From: Thalassotalea fonticola
GTDB taxonomy: Bacteria; Pseudomonadota; Gammaproteobacteria; Enterobacterales; Alteromonadaceae
DNA length: 64,000 nucleotides
Direction: 5' to 3'
NCBI RefSeq assembly: GCF_032911225.1
Contig: NZ_CP136600.1
Span: 186,001 to 250,000 of the forward strand
The notes beneath the pieces were generated by a model that had not been told where the DNA came from, searched no databases, and worked only from the letters and a program-made list of their open reading frames with translations. Of the stretch, positions 24,771 through 33,625 are shown in pieces. The first letter of the stretch is position 1, and the number at the start of each line of letters is the position of its first letter. A program made the translations under genes and the position numbers.

Positions 24771-26042
24771 ATGTCCATTTTTGCTGTAGGAATTAATCAC
24801 AAAACTGCGCCAGTATCCGTGCGTGAAAAAGTGGCATTCACTCCTGATAACCTTACTCATGCATTGCAACAAATGATAGACGAGCTTGCTTGTAAAGAAG
24901 CAGCTATTTTATCTACCTGTAATCGGACCGAATTATACTTTGTTCAAGATAAGCCTCTATTAGAGGTACAGCAGCGTATAACTGCTTGGTTGGAAGATTA
25001 CCATAAAGTACCTGCAAGTATGATCTCACCAACGTTGTATTGGCATCATGACCAACAGGCTGTTAACCATATGATGCGTGTTGCTTGTGGGTTGGATTCA
25101 CTCATCTTGGGTGAGCCACAAGTACTTGGTCAAATGAAACAAGCTTATAGCCAAGCGAAAGCGGCAGGCTCTATGCAAATGATCATGGAACGTTTATTTC
25201 AACGTACCTTTGGCGTTGCTAAGCAAGTCCGTACCGATACTGAAATAGGTGCCAGTGCTGTTTCTGTGGCTTTTGCAGCAGTAAACCTTGCCAAGCACAT
25301 TTTCGCCAAATTAGAAAAAAGCAAAGTGCTGCTTATTGGCGCAGGTGAAACTATCGAATTAGTTGCTAAACACTTATACGATAATAAGGTAGGTAAAATA
25401 ACAGTTGCCAATCGTACTGTCGCGCGTGCTGAAAAAATGGCGTCAGCAATTGGCGCAGAAGTGATAACCTTAGCGCAAATACCAGAACACATCAGTGATG
25501 CTGACATAGTAATAAGCTCGACTGGTTCAACCTTACCTATCATTGGTAAAGGTATGGTTGAAACTGCATTACAGCAGCGTCGTCATCGGCCAATTTTTAT
25601 GGTAGATATTGCTGTACCTCGCGACATCGAAGAGCAAGTAGGTGAACTACAAGATGTATTTTTATATACGGTAGATGATTTACAAGGTATTGTTGCGCAG
25701 AATATGGAAAACCGTAGAAAAGCGGCAGACCAAGCTGAAAAAATTGTAGTTACTCAAACTGATGATTTTATGGCCTGGTTGCGTGGTTTAAATACTCAAG
25801 ATGCAGTAATCGCTTATCGTAATCAATGTTTAAGTAAACGTGACGCACTATTACTAAGAGCCAAGCAACAGCTTGAAAATAATAAAAGTCCTGATGCAGT
25901 TATTGCTGAACTGGCAACCAAGTTAACTAATAACTTAATGCACGCCCCAACCCGAGCATTGCAGTCTGCTGCGCAGGGTGGCGAACTAGATAAAATTATA
26001 TATCTACACGATGTTTTTGATTTAGACAAAAAAGATAACTAA
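24771..26042 (+). CDS. hemA: Glutamyl-tRNA reductase
   Basis: This 423-residue enzyme reduces glutamyl-tRNA to glutamate-1-semialdehyde, the first committed step of tetrapyrrole synthesis. Seen are MSIFAVGINHKTAPV, the catalytic cysteine C50 in ILSTCNRTELY, the GEPQVLGQMKQAY segment and the NADPH site LLIGAGETIELVAKHL. The start is ATG 24771; the frame is open back to 24735 but the 12 extra residues are not family-like. It begins the hemA-prfA-prmC cluster, divergent from lolB. Confidence 0.97.
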   Translation: MSIFAVGINHKTAPVSVREKVAFTPDNLTHALQQMIDELACKEAAILSTCNRTELYFVQDKPLLEVQQRITAWLEDYHKVPASMISPTLYWHHDQQAVNHMMRVACGLDSLILGEPQVLGQMKQAYSQAKAAGSMQMIMERLFQRTFGVAKQVRTDTEIGASAVSVAFAAVNLAKHIFAKLEKSKVLLIGAGETIELVAKHLYDNKVGKITVANRTVARAEKMASAIGAEVITLAQIPEHISDADIVISSTGSTLPIIGKGMVETALQQRRHRPIFMVDIAVPRDIEEQVGELQDVFLYTVDDLQGIVAQNMENRRKAADQAEKIVVTQTDDFMAWLRGLNTQDAVIAYRNQCLSKRDALLLRAKQQLENNKSPDAVIAELATKLTNNLMHAPTRALQSAAQGGELDKIIYLHDVFDLDKKDN

Positions 26043-26102
26043 ATTAAACAAATAAATATCGAAGATAACCTTACAAATTAACCTTTTGGTGAAAATAATT
26101 AA

Positions 26103-27191
26103 ATGAATGAATCTGTATATCAAAAGCTTGAAATAATAGTAGAGCGTTTTGAAGAAGTGCAAGCGCTACTGTCTGATCCGGAAGTAATTGGTGATCAGAA
26201 TAAATTTAGAGCTTTATCACAAGAATTTTCGCAGTTAGAAGAAGTGACTAAAGTCTTTGGCGATTACAAACAAGCAGAAGATAATTTTGCCATGGCACAA
26301 GACATGATGAAGGACGAAGATCCTGACATGCGTGAAATGGCTCAAGAAGAATACAAAGATGCAAAAGCTGAAATTGAAAAATTAACAGGTGATTTGCAAA
26401 TCCTATTAATTCCGCGTGATCCTAACGATGACAATAACTGTTTTGTTGAAATAAGAGCGGGCGCTGGTGGTGATGAAGCGGCTATTTTTGCCGGTGATTT
26501 ATATCGTATGTATACTCGTTATGCTGAAAAGCAAGGCTGGCGCACTGAAATTTTAAATATGAATGAAAGTGAGCAGGGCGGTTATAAAGAAATTATCGTT
26601 AAGCTTGCCGGTGAAAGTGTTTATGGAAAAATGAAGTTCGAAAGCGGCGGCCATCGAGTTCAACGTGTACCTGAAACAGAATCACAAGGTCGAGTTCATA
26701 CGTCCGCTTGTACTGTAGTAGTTATGCCAGAAATCCCTGAGTCGCAAGCGATAGAAATTAATAAAGCTGATTTAAAAGTTGATACTTTCCGGGCCTCTGG
26801 TGCTGGTGGTCAGCACGTTAACAAAACCGACTCAGCGATACGTATTACTCATATCCCAACTGGCGTAGTAGTAGAGTGTCAGGATCAACGTTCACAGCAC
26901 AAAAACCGCGCACAAGCGATGTCTGTATTACAGTCTCGTTTACAACAGGCTGAAGATGAAAAGCGCCGCAGCGAAGAAGAGTCTTCTCGTCGTAATTTAG
27001 TGGCCAGTGGCGATCGTTCTGAACGAATTCGCACCTATAACTATCCACAAGGACGTATGACAGATCACCGTATTAACTTAACGCTATACCGTTTAGGCGA
27101 AGTGATAGAAGGTAATTTACAACTTGTACTTGATCCTATTTTACAAGAAAACCAAGCGGACCAACTTGCGGCCCTTGCCGAACAAGGCTAA
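26103..27191 (+). CDS. prfA: Peptide chain release factor 1
   Basis: This 362-residue factor releases peptides at UAA and UAG. It has the GGQ motif in [18 protein letters not shown], and the codon-recognition P-x-T tripeptide is present as PET in [20 protein letters not shown] (E. coli has PAT). Domain 1 is the helical N-terminal part. Length matches the family (360). It follows hemA by 60 bases and precedes prmC, whose product methylates the GGQ glutamine. Confidence 0.98.
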   Translation: MNESVYQKLEIIVERFEEVQALLSDPEVIGDQNKFRALSQEFSQLEEVTKVFGDYKQAEDNFAMAQDMMKDEDPDMREMAQEEYKDAKAEIEKLTGDLQILLIPRDPNDDNNCFVEIRAGAGGDEAAIFAGDLYRMYTRYAEKQGWRTEILNMNESEQGGYKEIIVKLAGESVYGKMKFESGGHRVQRVPETESQGRVHTSACTVVVMPEIPESQAIEINKADLKVDTFRASGAGGQHVNKTDSAIRITHIPTGVVVECQDQRSQHKNRAQAMSVLQSRLQQAEDEKRRSEEESSRRNLVASGDRSERIRTYNYPQGRMTDHRINLTLYRLGEVIEGNLQLVLDPILQENQADQLAALAEQG

Positions 27192-27226
27192 AGCTTACTT
27201 TGCACGCACCTAATGTAAACCCGGCT

Positions 27227-28096
27227 ATGGTAGGGTTAACTACTATTAAGCAGCTTTTCGATTATTCGAAACGCTGCTTTTTAGCATTTGAAAATGACTT
27301 TGATGCCAAGGTAGACAGCCAAAGCTTACTGGCTACTGTGCTTGATAAACCAACAAGTTATTTAAGCACTTGGCCAGAGAAACAGTTAACTGAAGCACAA
27401 ATATCTTTATTTGGCAGCTTTGTGAAACGTAGGTTAACAGGCGAACCTGTTGCGTTTATCACTGGCAGGCGCGAATTTTGGTCATTAGAATTTTTAGTCG
27501 CTCCATGTACACTGATCCCAAGACCTGACACAGAAATATTAGTTGAAACCGTGTTGGATAATAACCCAACCGAACAACTTGCCTTGTTAGATTTAGGTAC
27601 TGGCACTGGCGCAATAGCATTAGCGTTAGCTTCAGAGCACAAACTTTGGCAGATTGATGCAGTTGAATTTAACTGTGATGCGGTACTTCTCGCCCAATCA
27701 AATGCGCGACAACTTGATTTAACTCATGTTGCTATTTATCAAAGTGATTGGTTTAACGCCATCGATAAAAATAAACGTTTCAACGTGATAGTTTCCAACC
27801 CACCTTATATAGCAGATGATGACAAACATTTAGTTGAAGGTGATATTCGCTTTGAGCCAAAATCAGCATTAGTTGCCAGCGATGAAGGTTATGCTGATAT
27901 TCGCCATATCATTGATACAGGAAGGGCGTTTCTAAGTGCAAATGGCCAAATGTATTTAGAGCATGGCTTTGAACAGGGCAAGCGAGTGCAAGCTTTGTTT
28001 GCTGAATATGGCTATCAAGAAATTGAAACCATTAATGACTTTGGCGGTAATCCTAGGATCACCAAAGCAATATACGGTACTAGAAACCGACCTTAG
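27227..28096 (+). CDS. prmC: Release factor glutamine methyltransferase
   Basis: This 289-residue SAM-dependent enzyme methylates the glutamine of the GGQ motif in RF1 and RF2. The catalytic NPPY motif (VIVSNPPYIADDDKH), the SAM-binding LLDLGTGTGAIALALA and FWSLEFLVAPCTLIPRPDTE are diagnostic. ATG 27227 gives a family-like N-terminus; TTG 27200 would add nine residues and lies closer to the prfA stop. Neither has a clear ribosome site. The gene ends at a REP-like hairpin. Confidence 0.95.
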   Translation: MVGLTTIKQLFDYSKRCFLAFENDFDAKVDSQSLLATVLDKPTSYLSTWPEKQLTEAQISLFGSFVKRRLTGEPVAFITGRREFWSLEFLVAPCTLIPRPDTEILVETVLDNNPTEQLALLDLGTGTGAIALALASEHKLWQIDAVEFNCDAVLLAQSNARQLDLTHVAIYQSDWFNAIDKNKRFNVIVSNPPYIADDDKHLVEGDIRFEPKSALVASDEGYADIRHIIDTGRAFLSANGQMYLEHGFEQGKRVQALFAEYGYQEIETINDFGGNPRITKAIYGTRNRP

Positions 28097-28121
28097 TCGT
28101 CCCGTACTTGATACGGGATCT
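28096..28121. repeat. REP-like hairpin after prmC
   Basis: GTCGTCCCGTACTTGATACG and the following GGATCT (28096-28121) contain the stem CCCGTA/TACGGG around CTTGA. The pattern of an imperfect GTCRTC lead, a hairpin and an ATCT tail matches a class of dispersed palindromes known in many proteobacteria. It starts at the last base of the prmC stop codon. Confidence 0.6.
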
Positions 28122-28143
28122 AAATAAGTGACCCCGTTAAAAT

Positions 28144-28881
28144 CTACTGAGCGTTAAGGCGTTGGCCATTTACGGCTTTGCTATCATCACTCATCAAGTA
28201 TAAATACAATGGCATTATGTCCTCGGCTTCGGCGATTAAGCTTTTATCTTCAGCAGGAAACGCAGTCGCTCGCATACTTGTTTTAGTTGCACCTGGGTTA
28301 ATGGCATTAACTCGTAAACTTGAACCTTCATATTCATCTGCAATTACTTGCATCATGCCTTCGGTTGCAAATTTTGAAATGCTGTACGGTCCCCAAAATG
28401 CACGGCCTTGATTACCCACTCCTGATGTTGTAAAAATCAGTGACGCTGAATTTGATTGAGTCATTGTCGGAATTAATGCCTGGGCAAGTTGCATTTGTGC
28501 ATTTAAATTCACTTGCATGACATCTTGCCAAATTTGCGCACTAATTTGCGTAAATGGTGTTAGCTCACCCAATATTGAAGCGTTTAAAAGCGCACCATCA
28601 ATGTGCTTTAGTTGGCCAACTATAGTGGAAACCATATCTTTGTAATGCTGGGCTGTCGCACCTTTCATATCTAACGGAATAATCGCAGGCTCAGGGTAGC
28701 CCAAATTTACTATTTCGTCATAAACTTGCTCAAGCTTTTCAACGGTTTTACCTAGTAAAACAACGGTAGCACCAAATTTAGCGTAATTAAGCGCGGCGGC
28801 ACGGCCAATGCCAGCTCCTGCGCCGGTGACTAAAATAGTTTTATTTTGCAGACAGTTAGGTTGAGCTTGATAATCGAACAT
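28144..28881 (-). CDS. yciK: YciK-family short-chain dehydrogenase
   Basis: This 245-residue SDR protein has the cofactor motif VTGAGAGIGRAAAL, a NASILGELTPF segment, and catalytic YSISK (Y-x-x-x-K) with a serine upstream in IFTTSGVG. Length and the segments DYQAQPNCLQNKTILVTGAG and VNAINPGATKTSMRATAFPAED fit YciK, a conserved reductase of unknown substrate. It is convergent with prmC and has no operon partner. Confidence 0.88.
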   Translation of the reverse strand: MFDYQAQPNCLQNKTILVTGAGAGIGRAAALNYAKFGATVVLLGKTVEKLEQVYDEIVNLGYPEPAIIPLDMKGATAQHYKDMVSTIVGQLKHIDGALLNASILGELTPFTQISAQIWQDVMQVNLNAQMQLAQALIPTMTQSNSASLIFTTSGVGNQGRAFWGPYSISKFATEGMMQVIADEYEGSSLRVNAINPGATKTSMRATAFPAEDKSLIAEAEDIMPLYLYLMSDDSKAVNGQRLNAQ

Positions 28882-29130
28882 AGTTAATCATTATAAAAAT
28901 TTATATTAGCGCTATTCTACCTGTAGTGAATGCAGCTTTCGAGAATATTTTAAAAAATATATTTGTTTATATTTTGTTGGAAGTTGTAAAAAAGTGTAGC
29001 AAACTGCTAAATGTTCCGGTAAGTTATAATTATCATGTGTAACTGGTCGTACTAGTTAACAATAAAAAAACTATTCGCTAACAAAACAATAACATTAAGC
29101 GATGATACTACAGTCCTTTGGGGAGCAAAG

Positions 29131-31605
29131 ATGAAAAAACTACTAATTGGCCTCGCAATTGCGAGCGCACTTGGTGTGTCTGGTTGTGATGATGAAACCA
29201 TTGCCGACATTGAAAAAGAAAATAATGTTGTAAGTGCAACTGGTACTGATACTAGTTTTTCAAAAGTTTCAAGAGTTAGGTTCGATCCTGCTGCCGGAGA
29301 TGTTGCTCCACCAAATGATCTACTGTTTATTGGTACTGAGGATGGCACACTAAACATCCCTTTAAATGGTGGTGATCCTACCGATTTTTCTAACCCATTT
29401 GTTGCAGCTAATGCGCTTGACGGCTGGTCAACAAACCAACCATTCGTGTTAAATTTCGATTTTGCTGATGGAGTATCATTAGATCCTGCATCGTTATTTG
29501 ATATTGGCGCCATTGCAATTTATGAAGTTGTTTTAGGCGCAAATATTGATGATGCAGACTGTGCTTCAGTACCCGCACTTGTTGGCTGTAAACCGGTAAA
29601 AGAACTAGTATTGACTGACGATTATTTTGTGCAAGCCATGGGTAGTAGCCTAGCCGTTATTCCATTAAAACCATTAAAGCCTAAAACAAGCTACATAGTC
29701 GCACTAACAAATAAATTAAAAGATACCAATGGTGATGCAATCAATGGTTCACCTACTTATAATCTGATCAAACAAGATGTAAACGAATCACCTATTTCGA
29801 ACCCTGATCTTCTGGGGTTACAGCAATTAACTAATAGTTATGAAGACATTGCTGAAGGTTTTGGACTGAATAAAGACGAAATTATTTATACCATGACCAT
29901 GACGACACAATCAGTTGGTGATGTTTTAAGTGTAACTAAACAGTTATTAGCAGCTTCTGTAACGCCTAATGCTTTGTTCGCGCCACCATCGGTTATTGTT
30001 GCCGATACAAATTTAACCGCTGCAGATGCATTAAATGCAATGCTTACAGAGTTAGGTGCAGATCCTCTTAGCGCTGAACAATTTGGCTTATATTCGAGTG
30101 CCAACCTTTATTCTGGCTCGGTAACTATCCCTAATTACTTCACTGAACCTTCAATGGAAAATCCAATGGCGCCAATTAATGTGCCATGGAAAGCATTATG
30201 TGATTCTGGTGTTACATTAGCTGGATTAAAAGATGCGCTAGGAGAAAATGCCGCACAATTAATTCCTGCTGAACCACAAAGTGTTGATGACGGAGTTTGT
30301 ATGGCACTTAGCAAAGGTGCGCTAAGAGAAACAAGTAGTTGGAATTTGTCAGCCGCAGGTATTTCTACTCCAATTGATACAGAGCGTAACCTAACTAAAT
30401 ATAATTCAATTCCAAAAGTTACCGGCACGCAAACTGTTGATGTACAAATGACAGTGCCGGATATTGATACGGTAAACTACATTAGAACAACTATGATGGG
30501 CCTAGAAGCGTTATCTATGCCTGAAAATGGCTGGCCGGTGGCTATTTTAGCGCATGGTTTTACACGTAATAAAGAATTTATGTTACCAGTTACTGGCGCG
30601 TTATCATTAAATGGTATTGCAACTGTAGCAATTGACCATCCATTACATGGCAGCCGCGGCTATGATTTGGACATGGATGGCACCATGGACATAGAGGCAG
30701 GTGCTAACCCGTTTGCTTACATGAATATTGGTAATTTATTGCAAATGCGAGATAATCTTAAGCAAAGTGTTACTGATACCTTAGCTTTACGTTTAGGTTT
30801 AAACTTTAGTAATGCTCCTATTGATTCAACGCAAGTACATTACCTAGGACATTCACTAGGCGCTATGAGTGGCGTTAACTTTTTAGCGTTAACCAATTCA
30901 AGCTTAGACCCTATGATCGATCCTCTTTTTGCTATTCAAGACGCTTCTCTTGTTTCTCCTACTGGCGGCGCCGCGAATATGGTATTGGATTCACCTTCAT
31001 TTGGACCTTTAGCTAAATTTAATTTAGCTTATAGCCAGTCGGCTGATTTTAAAGGTGCTGTTGATGCTACGTTTGGCGAAGCAGGACCTACACCTGATCA
31101 AATGGAAGCCTTTTGGAATGACTTCGTCGCTTCTGAACATCCAGCATTAGGTGAATTGAATGGTGCATTTGAACAATTTGTCTTTGCTGCGCAAACTATC
31201 ACAGATTCTGCGGATATGATGAATTATGCTCAAAAGTTAGTTGATACGGGTACTCCGCTACACACCATTGAAATTATTGGTGATGGTATGGATAATTTGC
31301 CAGACCAAGGTGTAATTAATAGCGTAGCCTCAGCTCCGTTAGCCGGCTCTACACCACTTATAGATCAATTATTAGGTCTATCAACTGTGTCAGAAACTAC
31401 AATGGCGGAAGAAGGTACTATATCTGGCGCTGTTAAGTTTCTAAATGGTCATCATAATTCATTGGTTTGGCCTGGTACTCGACCTGAGTCGATGGATGCT
31501 GTACTTAGTGCACGAGCTACTCAAGAAATGCAAATGCAAATAGCTACTTACTTTGCCTCTGGTGCAAAAGCTATCGTAATTACTGATGAAGCTGTTGTTA
31601 AGTAA
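29131..31605 (+). CDS. VolA/Pla-1-type extracellular lipase lipoprotein
   Basis: This 824-residue protein has a signal peptide with lipobox ending at C19 (VSGC), so it is a lipoprotein, probably surface-exposed as in VolA. The N-terminal half (to about residue 450) carries a DPAAGDVAPPNDLLF segment typical of this family; the C-terminal alpha/beta-hydrolase has WPVAILAHGFTRNKEF and the nucleophile S575 in GHSLGAMSG. Family members are lysophospholipases or lipases that release fatty acids from exogenous lipids. GGGGAG precedes the ATG. It is followed by its own terminator. Confidence 0.88.
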   Translation: MKKLLIGLAIASALGVSGCDDETIADIEKENNVVSATGTDTSFSKVSRVRFDPAAGDVAPPNDLLFIGTEDGTLNIPLNGGDPTDFSNPFVAANALDGWSTNQPFVLNFDFADGVSLDPASLFDIGAIAIYEVVLGANIDDADCASVPALVGCKPVKELVLTDDYFVQAMGSSLAVIPLKPLKPKTSYIVALTNKLKDTNGDAINGSPTYNLIKQDVNESPISNPDLLGLQQLTNSYEDIAEGFGLNKDEIIYTMTMTTQSVGDVLSVTKQLLAASVTPNALFAPPSVIVADTNLTAADALNAMLTELGADPLSAEQFGLYSSANLYSGSVTIPNYFTEPSMENPMAPINVPWKALCDSGVTLAGLKDALGENAAQLIPAEPQSVDDGVCMALSKGALRETSSWNLSAAGISTPIDTERNLTKYNSIPKVTGTQTVDVQMTVPDIDTVNYIRTTMMGLEALSMPENGWPVAILAHGFTRNKEFMLPVTGALSLNGIATVAIDHPLHGSRGYDLDMDGTMDIEAGANPFAYMNIGNLLQMRDNLKQSVTDTLALRLGLNFSNAPIDSTQVHYLGHSLGAMSGVNFLALTNSSLDPMIDPLFAIQDASLVSPTGGAANMVLDSPSFGPLAKFNLAYSQSADFKGAVDATFGEAGPTPDQMEAFWNDFVASEHPALGELNGAFEQFVFAAQTITDSADMMNYAQKLVDTGTPLHTIEIIGDGMDNLPDQGVINSVASAPLAGSTPLIDQLLGLSTVSETTMAEEGTISGAVKFLNGHHNSLVWPGTRPESMDAVLSARATQEMQMQIATYFASGAKAIVITDEAVVK

Positions 31606-31630
31606 TATATAGACACAAAAAAACATGTTT

Positions 31631-31656
31631 AAAAAGGAGGCTATGCCTCCTTTTTT
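31631..31656 (+). terminator. Terminator of lipase gene
   Basis: AAAAAGGAGGC (31631-31641) pairs with GCCTCCTTTTT (31645-31655) around loop TAT, followed by T. It lies before the true sohB start. Confidence 0.9.
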
Positions 31657-31729
31657 GTTTCAACTGATCAGTAATCGTGTAAAATCGTTTTATATTAATT
31701 TTAATCATTCAAGTATTAGGAGAACTTAC

Positions 31730-32761
31730 TTGGAATTTCTTTATGAATACGGCTTGTTTTTTGCCAAAGCCATCACCTTTGTTATCGCCGTTATTGCAAT
31801 CATTGCCGCCATAGCTGGTGCAGCCCACAAACAAAAACACAAAAAGGGTGAGTTGGATATTACTGATTTGTCTGAGCAATTTGATGACGTTGAACATCAT
31901 ATGACTGAACATTTACTTAGCAAGGAAGAGTTTAAGCAACACGAAAAAGAATTAAAAAAACAACAAAAGCTGCAAGACAAAGCAGATAAAAACAGCGAGA
32001 AAGAAACACCGCATCGTTTATTCGTTGTTGACTTTAAAGGCAGCATTGACGCTCGTGAAGTGAATAGTCTGCGTGAAGAAATTAGCGCGATATTAGCCGT
32101 GGCCAATAAAGATGATGAAGTGTTTGTGCGTCTTGAAAGTGGCGGTGGTATGGTGCACGGTTACGGCCTGGCTTCGTCACAACTTGACCGAGTTCGCCAG
32201 CAAGGTATCCCATTAACAGCCTCTGTTGATAAAGTTGCAGCAAGTGGTGGTTATATGATGGCCTGTGTTGCTGATAAAATTATTTCAGCTCCGTTTGCCA
32301 TTCTTGGCTCTATTGGCGTAATAGCGCAAATTCCAAACTTTAATAAACTGCTGAAAAAAAGCAATATTGAATTTGAGCAATTAACTGCAGGTGAATACAA
32401 GCGTACGTTAACTATGTTTGGTGAGAATACTGATAAAGGCCGTGAGAAGTTTGTTGAAGAACTTGAAGAAACACACTTATTATTTAAAGAGTTTGTTAGC
32501 GAACATCGTCCATCATTAGATATTGCTAAAGTAGCAACGGGTGAACATTGGTTTGGCTTAAAAGCGAAAGAGCTGGGTTTAGTTGATGATATTCAAACCA
32601 GTGATGATTACTTATTACAGGCGTCAAAAGAGCGTAAAGTAATTGCTATTAAATATGAAGTTAAAAAAGGTCTGGCGGAAAAGTTTGGTAAAGCGGCATC
32701 TATCTCGGTAGAAAATGTAGTAAATAAGCTTTGGCAAAATAACCGCATTTTTCCAAGCTAA
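31730..32761 (+). CDS. sohB: SohB-type membrane serine protease (TTG start)
   Basis: This 343-residue S49 peptidase has an N-terminal membrane helix, a charged linker, then the protease domain with catalytic S172 (KVAASGGYMM) and lysine K224 (GEYKRTL). E. coli SohB begins MELLSEYGLFLAK; here TTG 31730 gives (M)EFLYEYGLFFAK, with AGGAG seven bases upstream, so TTG is the start. A longer frame back to 31625 would run through the terminator of the upstream lipase and is not credible. SohB is an inner-membrane protease whose active site faces the periplasm. Confidence 0.95.
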   Translation: MEFLYEYGLFFAKAITFVIAVIAIIAAIAGAAHKQKHKKGELDITDLSEQFDDVEHHMTEHLLSKEEFKQHEKELKKQQKLQDKADKNSEKETPHRLFVVDFKGSIDAREVNSLREEISAILAVANKDDEVFVRLESGGGMVHGYGLASSQLDRVRQQGIPLTASVDKVAASGGYMMACVADKIISAPFAILGSIGVIAQIPNFNKLLKKSNIEFEQLTAGEYKRTLTMFGENTDKGREKFVEELEETHLLFKEFVSEHRPSLDIAKVATGEHWFGLKAKELGLVDDIQTSDDYLLQASKERKVIAIKYEVKKGLAEKFGKAASISVENVVNKLWQNNRIFPS

Positions 32762-32778
32762 GATAATCTTATAGCAAG

Positions 32779-32803
32779 CGGGTTAAATATTTAATCCGTT
32801 TGA
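32779..32803 (+). terminator. Possible terminator of sohB
   Basis: CGGGTTAAAT (32779-32788) pairs with ATTTAATCCG (32789-32798) with one G-U, followed by a weak T tract. It is AT-rich, so of uncertain strength. Confidence 0.4.
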
Positions 32804-32823
32804 TTTTAGTCTTTGGGGTAATG

Positions 32824-33471
32824 ATGAAACAACAATTTTGGCATGACTGTTGGGACAACACTCATATTGGTTTTCACCAAGATGAGTTACAACCGTTATT
32901 AGTTGAGTATTTTCCAAATTTACTTGAGCCACAAGACAGTCGAGTATTTGTGCCATTATGCGGTAAAACTTCGGATTTATTTTTCTTCGCTGACCGATTT
33001 AAAGTGATTGGTAACGAATTGAGTGCGGTCGCCTGTCGAGATTTTTTTCAAGAAAATCAACTTATTCCAAAAATTCAGGAAACCATGTCGTTTAATATTT
33101 ACCAGCAAGGCAATATTGAACTTTATCAGGGCGATTTTTTTGCTCTTTCACCAGAGCAATTTCAACCATTTGACTGGATTTATGACCGCGCTGCGTTAAT
33201 CGCATTCCCTCAGGATATGCGAATTGAGTATGTACAGCATATTAAGCATTTTATCAAAGCAAACACACGAGTGTTTTTGTTAACCCTAGAATTCCCTCAA
33301 GAAGAAATGTCAGGTCCGCCATTTTCAGTGGATGAAAATGAAGTTATGCGCTTGTTTAAAGATTACAAGATATTAAAGAAAACACAGCGTGATTTAACCG
33401 GTCAAAAGTTTGCTCGCAGAAAATTTCCTGTCACTAAGTTAATCGAAAAGCTTTATATTATTTCAAAGTAA
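32824..33471 (+). CDS. tpm: Thiopurine S-methyltransferase family protein
   Basis: This 215-residue SAM-dependent methyltransferase resembles bacterial TPMT: FWHDCWDNTHIGFHQ at the N-terminus, VFVPLCGKTSDLFFFAD for SAM binding, and YDRAALIAFPQDMR. In bacteria the natural role includes tellurite and selenium methylation or thiol compound detoxification; the substrate here is unknown. GGGG lies a few bases before tandem ATGs at 32821 and 32824; I use the second because it gives the usual MxxxFWxxxW start. It is followed by a heptanucleotide repeat block. Confidence 0.9.
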   Translation: MKQQFWHDCWDNTHIGFHQDELQPLLVEYFPNLLEPQDSRVFVPLCGKTSDLFFFADRFKVIGNELSAVACRDFFQENQLIPKIQETMSFNIYQQGNIELYQGDFFALSPEQFQPFDWIYDRAALIAFPQDMRIEYVQHIKHFIKANTRVFLLTLEFPQEEMSGPPFSVDENEVMRLFKDYKILKKTQRDLTGQKFARRKFPVTKLIEKLYIISK

Positions 33472-33479
33472 CTATCCTT

Positions 33480-33556
33480 ACGAAAGACGAAAGACGAAAG
33501 ACGAAAGACGAAAGACGAAAGACGAAAGACTAAGGACTAAGGACTAAGGACTAAGG
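33480..33556. repeat. Heptanucleotide tandem repeat, 7 x ACGAAAG + 4 x ACTAAGG
   Basis: Seven exact copies of ACGAAAG (33480-33528) pass without break into four exact copies of ACTAAGG (33529-33556). It lies between the stop of the TPMT gene and the terminator of the opposing symporter gene. Confidence 0.97.
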
Positions 33557-33576
33557 AGAGGGAAGTTATCAGGCTC

Positions 33577-33606
33577 AAAAAAGGCGCTAAATATTATAGC
33601 GCCTTT
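33577..33606 (-). terminator. Terminator of symporter gene (also usable on + strand)
   Basis: AAAGGCGCTA (33580-33589) pairs with TAGCGCCTTT (33597-33606) around a 7-base loop. Read on the minus strand it ends in at least six T residues. Confidence 0.85.
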
Positions 33607-33625
33607 ATTATATCTTAAACCATTG

